Positions 1-5,583 are shown, numbered from the stretch's first letter. The stretch is 5,640 nucleotides of DNA from Clostridiaceae bacterium (GCA_018383195.1 JAGZOP010000084.1:1-5640); one strand, 5' to 3'. A program made the numbers and translations. The notes: generated by a model from the sequence alone, not told the origin.

Positions 1-568
1 CCTCGTCATCCTCCTTCACTTCCATGCCGGAGATCATGTCAACCAGCGTATTCATGTTGCGCTCCTCCTCGGAGCCCTCAAAAATGATGTACCCCAGCAG
101 GGCGCAATACAAAAGCGTTTCGGCCTTCGTCCAGAACGGATCGCCCTCTTTGCCCTCGCCCTTGGTGTTGGAAATCAGGGCGTTTACAAACTTCAAGATG
201 TCCGCCTCGTTCTTGATGTAGGCCAGCGGATTATAGTGCATGGATTTTGTAAAATCTATGCTGTTGAATACCTTGATTTTGTATCCCCGCTGTTGGAGAA
301 AGTGGCCTACTTGCCCGAGGACTCCTCCTTTCGGATCGACACAGACATACGAGGAATGAGCCTGGAGCAGCTGGGGCGTGAGCCAGAACCGGGTTTTGCC
401 GGAGCCGGACGAGCCGATGACGCAGGCGTTTAGGTTGCGGGCGTTGGCCGGATTTTTGGGCCGGGTGTTGATGGTGAGCAGCTCTGTCCCGGTGAGAATG
501 ATATTATTTTCAAACTTAGGATCGACAAAAGGCTTGATGTCTTTTTCGGTGCCCCATGAAGCGTTTTG
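1..568 (-). pseudogene. VirD4/TraG-type conjugative coupling protein, 5'-truncated internal fragment
   Basis: The minus strand reads open for 189 codons, from just after a TGA at 571-569 to the window edge. The translation begins QNASWGTEKDIKPF and contains the Walker A motif GSSGSGKT at about residues 52-59 of the fragment, followed by SSYVCVDPKGG and, further on, DPFWTKAETLLYCALLGYI. These are typical of the VirD4-like ATPases of Firmicutes ICEs (the CD1115-type family), which dock relaxase-DNA complexes to the mating channel at the membrane. Full-length members have N-terminal transmembrane helices and roughly 100 or more residues before the WGT segment. Here there is no in-frame ATG, GTG or TTG start near the left of the open frame and no Shine-Dalgarno site, so the 5' part is missing. 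The gene continues beyond base 1, so its C-terminal half cannot be judged. It is most likely a remnant of a conjugative element interrupted at about 550-571. Confidence 0.85.
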
Positions 569-791
569 TCAAGTGCTTTTTTGAGTTATTGACGCAAATT
601 CATATCAGCGCGGCGGGAAACGGGCAGAAAAAAGGGCGTATAACGCGCCTGTGGACGGTTAGAAGCCGTTTTGAGGGCAAGTCATATAAAAAACCCTTAC
701 CCTGTGGATTTTCGTGTCTGCAACGCCTTAAAAATCAAGCCTTTTTGACCTCTATTGCGTAACATTCTGTTCTTTGGGAGAGGTCGGGGGC

Positions 792-810
792 GCGGGGCGC
801 GTAGCCCCGC
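792..810. repeat. Perfect 7-bp inverted repeat, GC-rich hairpin
   Basis: GCGGGGC (792-798) is followed by the five-base spacer GCGTA and GCCCCGC (804-810). It is a very stable small hairpin on either strand. No T tract follows on the plus strand (ATAACC comes next), so it is not a standard intrinsic terminator. It opens the cluster of three palindromes in this region. Confidence 0.8.
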
Positions 811-868
811 ATAACCTAACGACAACCGCCGAAGTAGTGCAGACGGTTTTGCCGTAAAATGAAGCGGA

Positions 869-914
869 CGAAAGCGGCGGGGCAGGATTTGAAAAATCCT
901 GTTCCCCGTTTTCG
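869..914. repeat. Compound inverted repeat (13 bp plus a further 5 bp)
   Basis: The core is CAGGATTT (883-890), a three-base loop GAA, and AAATCCTG (894-901). Outside a two-base bulge (902-903), CGGGG (878-882) pairs with CCCCG (904-908). After an internal loop, CGAAA (869-873) pairs with TTTCG (910-914). The hairpin would form as RNA or as single-stranded or cruciform DNA. No T run follows, so a plain terminator role is unlikely. Confidence 0.8.
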
Positions 915-940
915 GCGGCGAAATGGCGGCGGCAAAAATT

Positions 941-1017
941 CAGACAGTCAAGGGGTTAAGAGTGGAGATTTTTTCGCGTCCTTTGCGAAAAAATACTACT
1001 CGTCCCTTGACCGTCTG
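941..1017. repeat. Long interrupted inverted repeat spanning 77 bases
   Basis: Four blocks pair in perfect register around a seven-base loop at 978-984. CAGAC (941-945) pairs with GTCTG (1013-1017), GTCAAGGG (947-954) with CCCTTGAC (1004-1011), GAGT (960-963) with ACTC (998-1001), and ATTTTTTCGC (968-977) with GCGAAAAAAT (985-994). That gives 27 paired positions separated by small mismatched loops. The T run lies in the 5' arm and the A run in the 3' arm on both strands, the opposite of an intrinsic terminator. The function is unknown; candidates are a structured RNA, a transfer or replication origin hairpin, or a palindromic remnant of a small non-autonomous element. Confidence 0.85.
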
Positions 1018-1098
1018 GATAGTCGGAACGGACATAAACACTGATTGCCTACGGCGGTGAGCCGATAAATTAACCGACAATCGTGTTGATTGCAGGTA

Positions 1099-1127
1099 TT
1101 GATTTTTGACTGACAGAGATGTATAAT
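1099..1127 (+). promoter_or_regulatory. Sigma-70-type promoter for the small plus-strand gene
   Basis: TTGATT (1099-1104) is a fair -35 box, followed after 17 bases by a perfect TATAAT (1122-1127). A second overlapping pair exists, TTGACT (1106-1111) and TATAAG (1130-1135), with 18 bases between. The sequence is distinctly AT-rich compared with its left neighbour. Transcription would begin near 1134-1145 and leave a leader of about 65-75 bases before the start at 1209. Confidence 0.65.
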
Positions 1128-1208
1128 AATATAAGAAATTTAATCTGCTAAGAAGTTTTTTATCAGCAAAATCTAAAACATAATTTAGTCAAGAAAGGAA
1201 TGATATAT

Positions 1209-1427
1209 ATGATTAGTTCTATTGGTATGTCAAGCCCGTCTTATTACTCACCTGCGGCTTCACAAAATTCTCCTGTTATGAGTAAACAGGGTACGGAAGA
1301 ATTAACAACAGTAACCACCCATTGTAATAAAAATCATAAACATACGCCCGCGTGTCCACACACAACTTCTACTCGTCCTGCAAGTGACGTAGAGGGGAAA
1401 GGGCGGTATTTAGATTTATACGCATAA
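1209..1427 (+). CDS. Small Ser/Thr-rich protein with a His/Cys cluster, unknown function (72 aa)
   Basis: The start at 1209 is chosen because AAAGGA (1194-1199) lies nine bases upstream; an in-frame ATG at 1200 is too close to that site. The 72-residue product begins MISSIGMSSPSYYSP, is rich in Ser and Thr, and has a central segment THCNKNHKHTPACPHT with two Cys and four His that could bind a metal. It ends KGRYLDLYA. There is no hydrophobic signal peptide or membrane segment, so it is probably cytosolic or part of a small-peptide system. It has its own promoter, is followed by a strong hairpin terminator, and faces the mobilization genes, which fits a cargo gene of the element. I do not recognise the family. 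Good expression signals argue that it is real; a precursor peptide or a small metal-binding protein are speculative options. Confidence 0.7.
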   Translation: MISSIGMSSPSYYSPAASQNSPVMSKQGTEELTTVTTHCNKNHKHTPACPHTTSTRPASDVEGKGRYLDLYA

Positions 1428-1456
1428 TACGGGTTTGGCTGATGAAAAACTAAAAT

Positions 1457-1496
1457 AGGGCGGTGGAGATAGATATGGACTATCCCGCCGCCCTTT
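1457..1496. terminator. Bidirectional intrinsic terminator between convergent genes
   Basis: AGGGCGGTGG (1457-1466) pairs with CCGCCGCCCT (1485-1494, including one G-T pair). After a single bulged A, GATAG (1468-1472) pairs with CTATC (1480-1484), leaving a seven-base loop. On the plus strand TTTCTGTT follows the stem. On the minus strand the stem is followed by ATTTTAGTTTTTC. It sits between the plus-strand stop at 1427 and the minus-strand mobL stop at 1500, so it can end both transcripts. Confidence 0.85.
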
Positions 1497-1499
1497 CTG

Positions 1500-2906
1500 T
1501 TACCGTTCTATATCCTGCGTCCTGCGGGGTGCGTGTTCCCGCTGTTCCTGCCGCAAAATACTGTAAACGCTCTTTCGTATCTGCTCGGCTTCTTTCACTT
1601 CCTCTTTGAGTGTAAGATACCGCTGATTGAGGGTTTTCTTCTCGGCGGTTAGCTTGGCATATTCCGTTTTCCATGCCTTTGTAGGGATTGCGGTCTTGCT
1701 GCTCATCACGCCTTTGAGGTAGTCTTTCGCCGCTGTGAACAGGATTTGTTCGGTTTCCGTCAGCGGCTTTTTCCCCTTATACTTGAAATAAATATCGGCT
1801 TGCCCGATGTGCTTTTTCAGCGTGTCAAGCCGCCGTTCAACAGGTTTCAGTTTCCCTTGAATGTCAAGTTGTTCCCCTATCATGGACGAAAACTTTTCAT
1901 CAAGCCCCGCCATATCCATTATGTGATTGGCTTGCAGGAAATTCAGCATTTTCGCCGCGTCCTTTAAGTTATACAGCAATTGGGAATATCCCGATTTCCC
2001 AGCCTGTGCCTTGCGCGTCAGTATGCCTTGAATGTAGTCGGCAAGGGTGAGCGGCTCGGTATTCGCCGCTTCTTCTTTGAGCCATTCCCGCAACTTCCCG
2101 ATACGCGCCTTTAACTGCCGCAATTTCTGGTTTGTTATCTCGATTTCCCGATTAAGGTCGCCGCGCTCGGTGCGGATGCCGCGCTTTTCCATAGCGGAAG
2201 CGGCAACGCCTAAATGGACGGTGGGGATTTGGTCTATCCCTTGCCGTTCATAACTGCGGTGGTCGATACGCTCCGCGTGTCCGTTCTGCTCCAAAACCTG
2301 ATTGCAAATTTCCGCCCACGCCGCCCGCCATTCCTCGGCTTTGGTCTGCTCGTTCCAGTCGGTAGCGGGAACAGACCTGCACTTGTACTGCCGCTTTTTC
2401 GGGTCATAGATTTTCTTTCCCTGCGGGTCAAGAATGTACTCTTTTTTCTGCTTCGCGCCCCACGCGCCGCCCTGTTCAATGGGGCGCATAGTCAGCATGA
2501 TATGGGCGTGGGGGTTGCCGCCGCCTGTATCGTGGATAGCGAAGTCGGCGCACATTCCTGCCGCCACAAAATGCCGCTTCACATACTCCCGCACAAGGGA
2601 AATGCCCTGCTCCCTCGTCAGTTCGCGGGGCAGGGCAAGTTCAAGTTCTCTTGCAAGCTGGGCGTTTTTTGCTTTCTCGATTTTCTCAACCGCGTTCCAT
2701 AAAACGGCGCGGTCTTGGTATGCGGCGGGGGCTTGGGCGGGGAGTAAAATCTCCGTATGGACGACACCGCTCTTGCGGGTGTAGTCGTGGATTTCCCCGT
2801 CAAACTCGTCTGTGATTTTCTGCCCCGCCCGATAAGCGGCGGCGGCAACTGCGGACTTGCCCTTGCCGCGGGAGATGATTTTGATACTACAATGATAAAT
2901 CGCCAC
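1500..2906 (-). CDS. mobL: MobA/MobL family relaxase (MOBQ), conjugative mobilization nuclease
   Basis: The product nicks one strand at oriT, stays covalently bound to the 5' end through a tyrosine and is exported with the strand. With the GTG start the protein has 468 residues. It opens VAIYHCSIKIISRGKGKSAV, typical of the family, with the likely catalytic Tyr25 in AAAAYRAG. The metal-binding histidines are in FAIHD (His125) and NPHAHIM (His133 and His135). The relaxase domain reaches about residue 235; two charged coiled-coil-like stretches follow (about 250-280 and 400-450). GTG at 2906 is chosen because AAGGAG lies eight bases upstream and family members start with this MAIYHCSIKII sequence. 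An ATG at 2996 would give 30 unfamiliar extra residues and would lie inside the oriT hairpin. It is the last gene of a minus-strand set and ends just before a strong terminator. No catalytic residue appears lost. Confidence 0.93.
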   Translation of the reverse strand: MAIYHCSIKIISRGKGKSAVAAAAYRAGQKITDEFDGEIHDYTRKSGVVHTEILLPAQAPAAYQDRAVLWNAVEKIEKAKNAQLARELELALPRELTREQGISLVREYVKRHFVAAGMCADFAIHDTGGGNPHAHIMLTMRPIEQGGAWGAKQKKEYILDPQGKKIYDPKKRQYKCRSVPATDWNEQTKAEEWRAAWAEICNQVLEQNGHAERIDHRSYERQGIDQIPTVHLGVAASAMEKRGIRTERGDLNREIEITNQKLRQLKARIGKLREWLKEEAANTEPLTLADYIQGILTRKAQAGKSGYSQLLYNLKDAAKMLNFLQANHIMDMAGLDEKFSSMIGEQLDIQGKLKPVERRLDTLKKHIGQADIYFKYKGKKPLTETEQILFTAAKDYLKGVMSSKTAIPTKAWKTEYAKLTAEKKTLNQRYLTLKEEVKEAEQIRKSVYSILRQEQREHAPRRTQDIER

Positions 2907-2914
2907 GCGCCGCG

Positions 2915-2920
2915 CTCCTT
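2915..2920 (-). promoter_or_regulatory. Ribosome binding site that fixes the GTG start of mobL
   Basis: On the minus strand AAGGAG lies eight bases before the GTG at 2906. No comparable site precedes the longer ATG-started frame. This is the main reason for the shorter gene model. Confidence 0.8.
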
Positions 2921-2923
2921 TCT

Positions 2924-2967
2924 GCGGGCTTTGCCCGCCGTTTTCTTTTGTGCCGACAGGCACAAAA
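2924..2967 (-). promoter_or_regulatory. Two tandem hairpins in the mobL leader
   Basis: GCGGGC (2924-2929) and GCCCGC (2933-2938) form a six-pair hairpin with a three-base loop directly upstream of the mobL ribosome binding site. TTTTGTGCC (2946-2954) and GGCACAAAA (2959-2967) form a perfect nine-pair hairpin with loop GACA. Together with the oriT hairpin at 2988-3007 they make three hairpins in about 85 bases. They could bind the relaxase or an accessory protein, or limit mobL transcription or translation so that the nuclease level stays low. The role is inference; the repeats are plain in the sequence. Confidence 0.6.
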
Positions 2968-2987
2968 CGCCGTCTGCAAGACCGCAC

Positions 2988-3036
2988 ATACCACATTCAT
3001 GTGGTATATAAGTGCGCCCTTGCTTTGTGGCAAGGG
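2988..3036 (+). other. oriT: Putative origin of transfer (oriT), MOBQ / RSF1010-type nick region
   Basis: ATACCACA (2988-2995), loop TTCA, and TGTGGTAT (3000-3007) form a perfect eight-pair hairpin. One base later comes TAAGTGCGCCCT (3009-3020). From memory, the RSF1010-family oriT has the same plan: an inverted repeat followed at once by TAAGTGCG/CCCT, cut between G and C. By that analogy the nick is between 3016 and 3017 on the plus strand. A second repeat, CCCTTGC (3017-3023) and GCAAGGG (3030-3036), begins exactly at the proposed cut. The neighbouring mobL relaxase is of the matching MOBQ class. Transfer from this nick would carry DUF3847, tnpW and the recombinase first and mobL last, the usual polarity. 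Cutting here has not been shown. Confidence 0.8.
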
Positions 3037-3051
3037 TAGGGGCAACGCCCG

Positions 3052-3402
3052 TCAGCCTTGCAGACCGCCCCCGTCTGCGTCTCCGTCCTCGCGGCTCTCC
3101 TGCGCTGTATAGGCGGCTTCTGCGGCGGGCGCGGCGGCGTTACGGGCGGTCAGTCCGTCCAGTATGCGGCGGCTGTGTTCAGTGGCTATGGTCTGTTCAA
3201 GAAAGATTTTGAATTGTTCCTCGGTCAGCGGTATGCTGTCGGGGACAAGGCTTTCAAAAAGCCCCATGCGGCGGCAAAGGCGTTTCGTCCTGTCTTTTCG
3301 TTCCTGTGCTTTCTGCTCCTGCACAAGCTTTCTGCGCCTGTTTTCAAGCTGTCTGATTTCTTCCTCAATGCCCGCGATTTTCTCGGCTTTGGTCTTTGCC
3401 AT
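3052..3402 (-). CDS. DUF3847 family protein, mobilization-associated (116 aa)
   Basis: The protein begins MAKTKAEKIAGIEEEIRQLE and has a strongly charged coiled-coil-like first half, then the conserved-looking stretch RLCRRMGLFESLVPDSIPLTEEQFKIFLEQT. The tail is low-complexity, rich in Ala, Glu and Gly. This matches DUF3847, a family of unknown function found next to mobL in Firmicutes mobile elements. Its size, charge and position directly before oriT and the relaxase suggest a relaxosome accessory or DNA-binding protein, but that is inference. The ATG at 3402 is chosen because AAAGGAG (3414-3420) lies 11 bases upstream; an in-frame GTG at 3414 would overlap that site. Its stop is only about 16 bases from the oriT hairpin arm, and it is probably co-transcribed with tnpW and mobL. 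Confidence 0.88.
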   Translation of the reverse strand: MAKTKAEKIAGIEEEIRQLENRRRKLVQEQKAQERKDRTKRLCRRMGLFESLVPDSIPLTEEQFKIFLEQTIATEHSRRILDGLTARNAAAPAAEAAYTAQESREDGDADGGGLQG

Positions 3403-3430
3403 GTGTAAAAACACTCCTTTCGTTCTGGTG

Positions 3431-3460
3431 TGGAATGGATAGGATAGGAATGGAATGGAT
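3431..3460. repeat. Short GGAAT/GGAT direct repeats in the DUF3847 leader
   Basis: On the plus strand TGGAATGGAT occurs at 3431-3440 and again at 3451-3460, with AGGATAGGAA between them. The minus-strand transcript therefore has a pyrimidine-rich, ATCC-repeating leader just upstream of the DUF3847 ribosome binding site. It may be a slippage product or a protein-binding tract. No function can be assigned. Confidence 0.6.
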
Positions 3461-3484
3461 TTTTACAAATAAGCGGTTTCTGCG

Positions 3485-3652
3485 TTACTCCCTTTTGTCA
3501 GTAAGTATCAGTTTGAGTAACTTGTCGCGGAATGTTTCTGTGCCGTTGGGATTGAAAAACAGCTCCGCAACAATGGTCTGCCCGTTCCTCTGTGTCGTGA
3601 TAACTCCGTCCGGCTTAGTCAGTGGGGTAGGTGTTCCTTTCTTTTCTGTCAA
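3485..3652 (-). CDS. tnpW: Transposon-encoded protein TnpW (55 aa)
   Basis: The frame starts at TTG (3652-3650), preceded by AAAGGAG with a seven-base gap, and ends at TAA (3487-3485). The translation contains TPTPLTKPDGVITTQRNG, then TIVAELFFNPNGTETF, then RDKLLKLIL. This is the small protein annotated as TnpW in Tn4451/Tn4453-type elements. Its function is not established. It is easily missed because of its size and TTG start. It lies between the recombinase and DUF3847 genes on the same strand, with a terminator-like hairpin just upstream, so its level may differ from that of the recombinase. Residues such as the FFNPNGTETF segment suggest a small folded domain rather than a chance frame. 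Confidence 0.85.
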   Translation of the reverse strand: MTEKKGTPTPLTKPDGVITTQRNGQTIVAELFFNPNGTETFRDKLLKLILTDKRE

Positions 3653-3659
3653 TCGGTTT

Positions 3660-3666
3660 CTCCTTT
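3660..3666 (-). promoter_or_regulatory. Ribosome binding site that supports the TTG start of tnpW
   Basis: AAAGGAG on the minus strand ends seven bases before TTG at 3652. No in-frame ATG or GTG lies nearby, so this site is what identifies the start. Confidence 0.75.
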
Positions 3667-3679
3667 CTCCGGGCGCAAA

Positions 3680-3712
3680 AGAGGGACTTCCCGTAGTTCG
3701 GAAAATCCCTCT
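3680..3712 (-). terminator. Hairpin between recombinase and tnpW, likely intrinsic terminator or attenuator
   Basis: On the minus strand AGAGGGA pairs with TCCCTCT, and inside this TTCC pairs with GGAA. TTTTGC follows the stem. The T tract is short, so termination may be partial. It begins about 20 bases after the recombinase stop and ends before the tnpW ribosome binding site, so it could lower read-through from the recombinase into the mobilization genes. Confidence 0.65.
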
Positions 3713-3732
3713 CTGATGTTGGCTATTCTGTT

Positions 3733-5583
3733 TTATGGTGCGGACAGTGCAGCGGCAGCCTGCGCCTTTTTCTTCGCCCGATATTCCCGCGCTTTGATAC
3801 GGTCATACTCCCGTTGCTTTTCAAGATTTCTCGCCCGGTATTCTCTTGAATAGTTGCGGTGGTAGGCTCGGCTCTTTTCCTTTCTTGCTTCTTCGATTTC
3901 CTCACGCATTTGCCGGATTTCCTGCTCTGTCGGCTCTGCAAGCTGTGTCAGTTCATTTTCAAATCTGCCGATATGGTTAAAGTATATCCCGATATGCTGA
4001 ATAGCCTGTTTTGCCCTTTTCTTGTCGCGTTCATGCACTTCAATCCGGCTGATAAACTCGTTGAGGATAGTCGGGGTAAGGTCGGTAAAGTCAGCGTAAC
4101 GGTCTATCAGCTTTACAAACTTCTGCGCCCGTCCTCCCGCGTTTTCAAAAGCGGATAGCTGCTCCCTAAGCTGTTCAAGCTCCGCTTTCAGTGAGTAGTA
4201 TTCTTCGGAATACTTCTGCGACATCTGCTCATAGCGGTCTTGTGGGATAGTACCCAGCACGTTGTCCTCATAAAGTTTATTCAGCACCTTGTCAATCTGT
4301 TCAAGGCGCGTCGTGATTTGCGGGATACGCTTCTGTTGTTTCTTTACTTTGTCAGTCTGCTGCATGGCAAGGCTCTTTTTCACTAAGGCTTCAAACTCTG
4401 CCCGGTTGCTGATAGAGTATTCCGCGATTTTTTTCAGCACATCTGCGACGGTCTGCATAAGCAGATCCGCGTCCATGATGTGCGGAGAGCTGCACTTGGG
4501 ATTTTTGGCTTTTCCCTTGTGGTACTCGCTGCAATAGGCAACATGGCGCTTGCCGCCGTTCCTGTAATCTATGCGGATGTGCATTTTTGCGCCGCAGTCT
4601 TTACAGAAAAGCAAGCCTGACAGAGGGTGGATTTCTCCGTCCCCGTTGGGGCGTTTGACAGGTGCGTTTTCCAAAATCCGCTGCACATTTTCAAAGTCGG
4701 TGCGGTCGATAATCGGCTCATGCACATTTTCTGTGATGTGCCACTGGCTTCTGTCTACATAGTGGTTTCTCTTATCTCGGAAATGCTTTGCGGTCTTGAA
4801 GTTGACTACATCGCCGCAATACTCTTGCCGCGTGAGGATATGGGTCAGCGTGGCTTTGTTCCACTTGTAGCGGTTATTCTCATTGAGCGTTTTATTTTTA
4901 CAAGTCCCCCGCCCCCGGTCTTTCATGTAGAATGTAGGGGTCGGGATTTGCTCCTGTGTCAGATATACGGCGATTTGGTTTCGGTTTTTCCCGTCCAAAA
5001 ACAGACGGAAAATAAGGCGTACAACCTCGGCGGCTTCCTTGTCGATTATCCAAAAGTCCTTGTTGTCCGGGTCTTTGATATAGCCGTAAGGGGCTTCGGT
5101 GGCAACCGGCTTTCCGCTCATGCCTTTGGTCTTAATGCCCGTTTTCACTTTTTTGCTGATGTCCTTTGCGTACCACTCCGACATGATATTGATAAAAGGG
5201 GCAAACTCTAATGTGTCAGGGTTTTCGCTGTCTATGCCGTTGTTGACTGCGATAAAGCGTACATTGTTCCGTCTGAAAATCTCCATAGCGTTGCCGACTT
5301 GGAGATAGTCGCGCCCCCAGCGGGTAAGGTCTTTCATAATGCAGACACCGATTTTGCCGCTTTCCACATCTTCAATCATGCGGGAGTAGGCGGAACGGTC
5401 AAAGAACCTGCCGCTTTCGTCGTCGTCAATGTAGTGCCGGATATTGGTTAGGTGCTGTCCTTTGGCGTAGTTCTCTAAAAAGATTTTTTGGTTCTGTATG
5501 CTGTTGCTCTCGCCGCCGTCCCTGTCTTCGTCGCCTACGGATAGGCGGGAGTAAAGGGCTGTGATTTTATTATAATTGCTCAT
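3733..5583 (-). CDS. Large serine recombinase with DUF4368 domain (TnpX/TndX-like), element integrase/excisionase
   Basis: The 616-residue protein catalyses site-specific excision and integration of the element. The N-terminal resolvase domain has LYSRLS with nucleophile Ser15, the stretch SIQNQKIFLENYAKG, DDDESGRFFDRSAYSRM and DLTRWGRDY (about 85-93). The recombinase domain starts near 165 (EAPYGYIKDP) and runs to about 300. A zinc ribbon uses Cys327, Cys330, Cys351 and Cys364. A coiled coil covers about 410-480, and DUF4368 follows (about 490-540, FTDLTPTILNEFISRIEVHE). The tail is very basic with repeated REY units. The ATG at 5583 is preferred because AGGAGG lies eight bases upstream; the ATG at 5589 is only two bases from it. 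The length and all catalytic motifs look intact. It probably heads the minus-strand gene set. Confidence 0.93.
   Translation of the reverse strand: MSNYNKITALYSRLSVGDEDRDGGESNSIQNQKIFLENYAKGQHLTNIRHYIDDDESGRFFDRSAYSRMIEDVESGKIGVCIMKDLTRWGRDYLQVGNAMEIFRRNNVRFIAVNNGIDSENPDTLEFAPFINIMSEWYAKDISKKVKTGIKTKGMSGKPVATEAPYGYIKDPDNKDFWIIDKEAAEVVRLIFRLFLDGKNRNQIAVYLTQEQIPTPTFYMKDRGRGTCKNKTLNENNRYKWNKATLTHILTRQEYCGDVVNFKTAKHFRDKRNHYVDRSQWHITENVHEPIIDRTDFENVQRILENAPVKRPNGDGEIHPLSGLLFCKDCGAKMHIRIDYRNGGKRHVAYCSEYHKGKAKNPKCSSPHIMDADLLMQTVADVLKKIAEYSISNRAEFEALVKKSLAMQQTDKVKKQQKRIPQITTRLEQIDKVLNKLYEDNVLGTIPQDRYEQMSQKYSEEYYSLKAELEQLREQLSAFENAGGRAQKFVKLIDRYADFTDLTPTILNEFISRIEVHERDKKRAKQAIQHIGIYFNHIGRFENELTQLAEPTEQEIRQMREEIEEARKEKSRAYHRNYSREYRARNLEKQREYDRIKAREYRAKKKAQAAAALSAP

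Larger units (their letters stand above)
569..1098. other. Intergenic region, palindrome-rich, no convincing gene
   Basis: About 530 bases separate the coupling-protein fragment from the small plus-strand gene's promoter. Short open frames occur but lack ribosome binding sites, and the one at 859-1044 runs straight through two large inverted repeats. The first part (about 572-780) has only weak inverted repeats, such as GCGT/ACGC at 636-646 and ACGG/CCGT at 655-669. The second part (792-1017) holds three strong ones, listed separately. The spacing and quality of these repeats suggest a DNA-structure or RNA-structure role (transfer origin, recombinase or regulator binding, or structured RNA) rather than coding. 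Nothing here identifies which. Confidence 0.6.

Noticed and set aside
378..762. Plus-strand open frames over the coupling-protein fragment and its junction
   Set aside because: The translations are unlike any protein family I know and lack start signals. The minus strand has the clear VirD4-type sequence up to the stop at 569-571.
883..903. AATCCTGT as a MOBP-type nick site (second oriT)
   Set aside because: The match is short and lies inside the stem of a palindrome, whereas known nick sites lie beside one. No MOBP relaxase is in the window. It is mentioned only as a weak possibility.
859..1044. Open frame of 61 codons on the plus strand, product starting MKRTKAAGQDL and containing SGDFFASFAKKYY
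   Set aside because: No ribosome binding site precedes it, and it runs through two large inverted repeats that explain much of its sequence. It is kept out of the gene list, though conservation in relatives would reopen it.
2214..2702. Long plus-strand open frame opposite mobL
   Set aside because: It is a shadow of the relaxase gene: no ribosome binding site, no recognisable domain, and the minus-strand frame carries all the conserved motifs.
2907..2996. Longer mobL model starting at the ATG at 2996
   Set aside because: The 30 extra residues are unlike the family, no ribosome binding site precedes that ATG, and the start lies within the oriT hairpin. GTG at 2906 has a well-placed AAGGAG.
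4627..5211. Plus-strand open frame of 194 codons opposite the recombinase
   Set aside because: It is a shadow of the serine recombinase, whose zinc-ribbon and recombinase domains lie on the other strand here.
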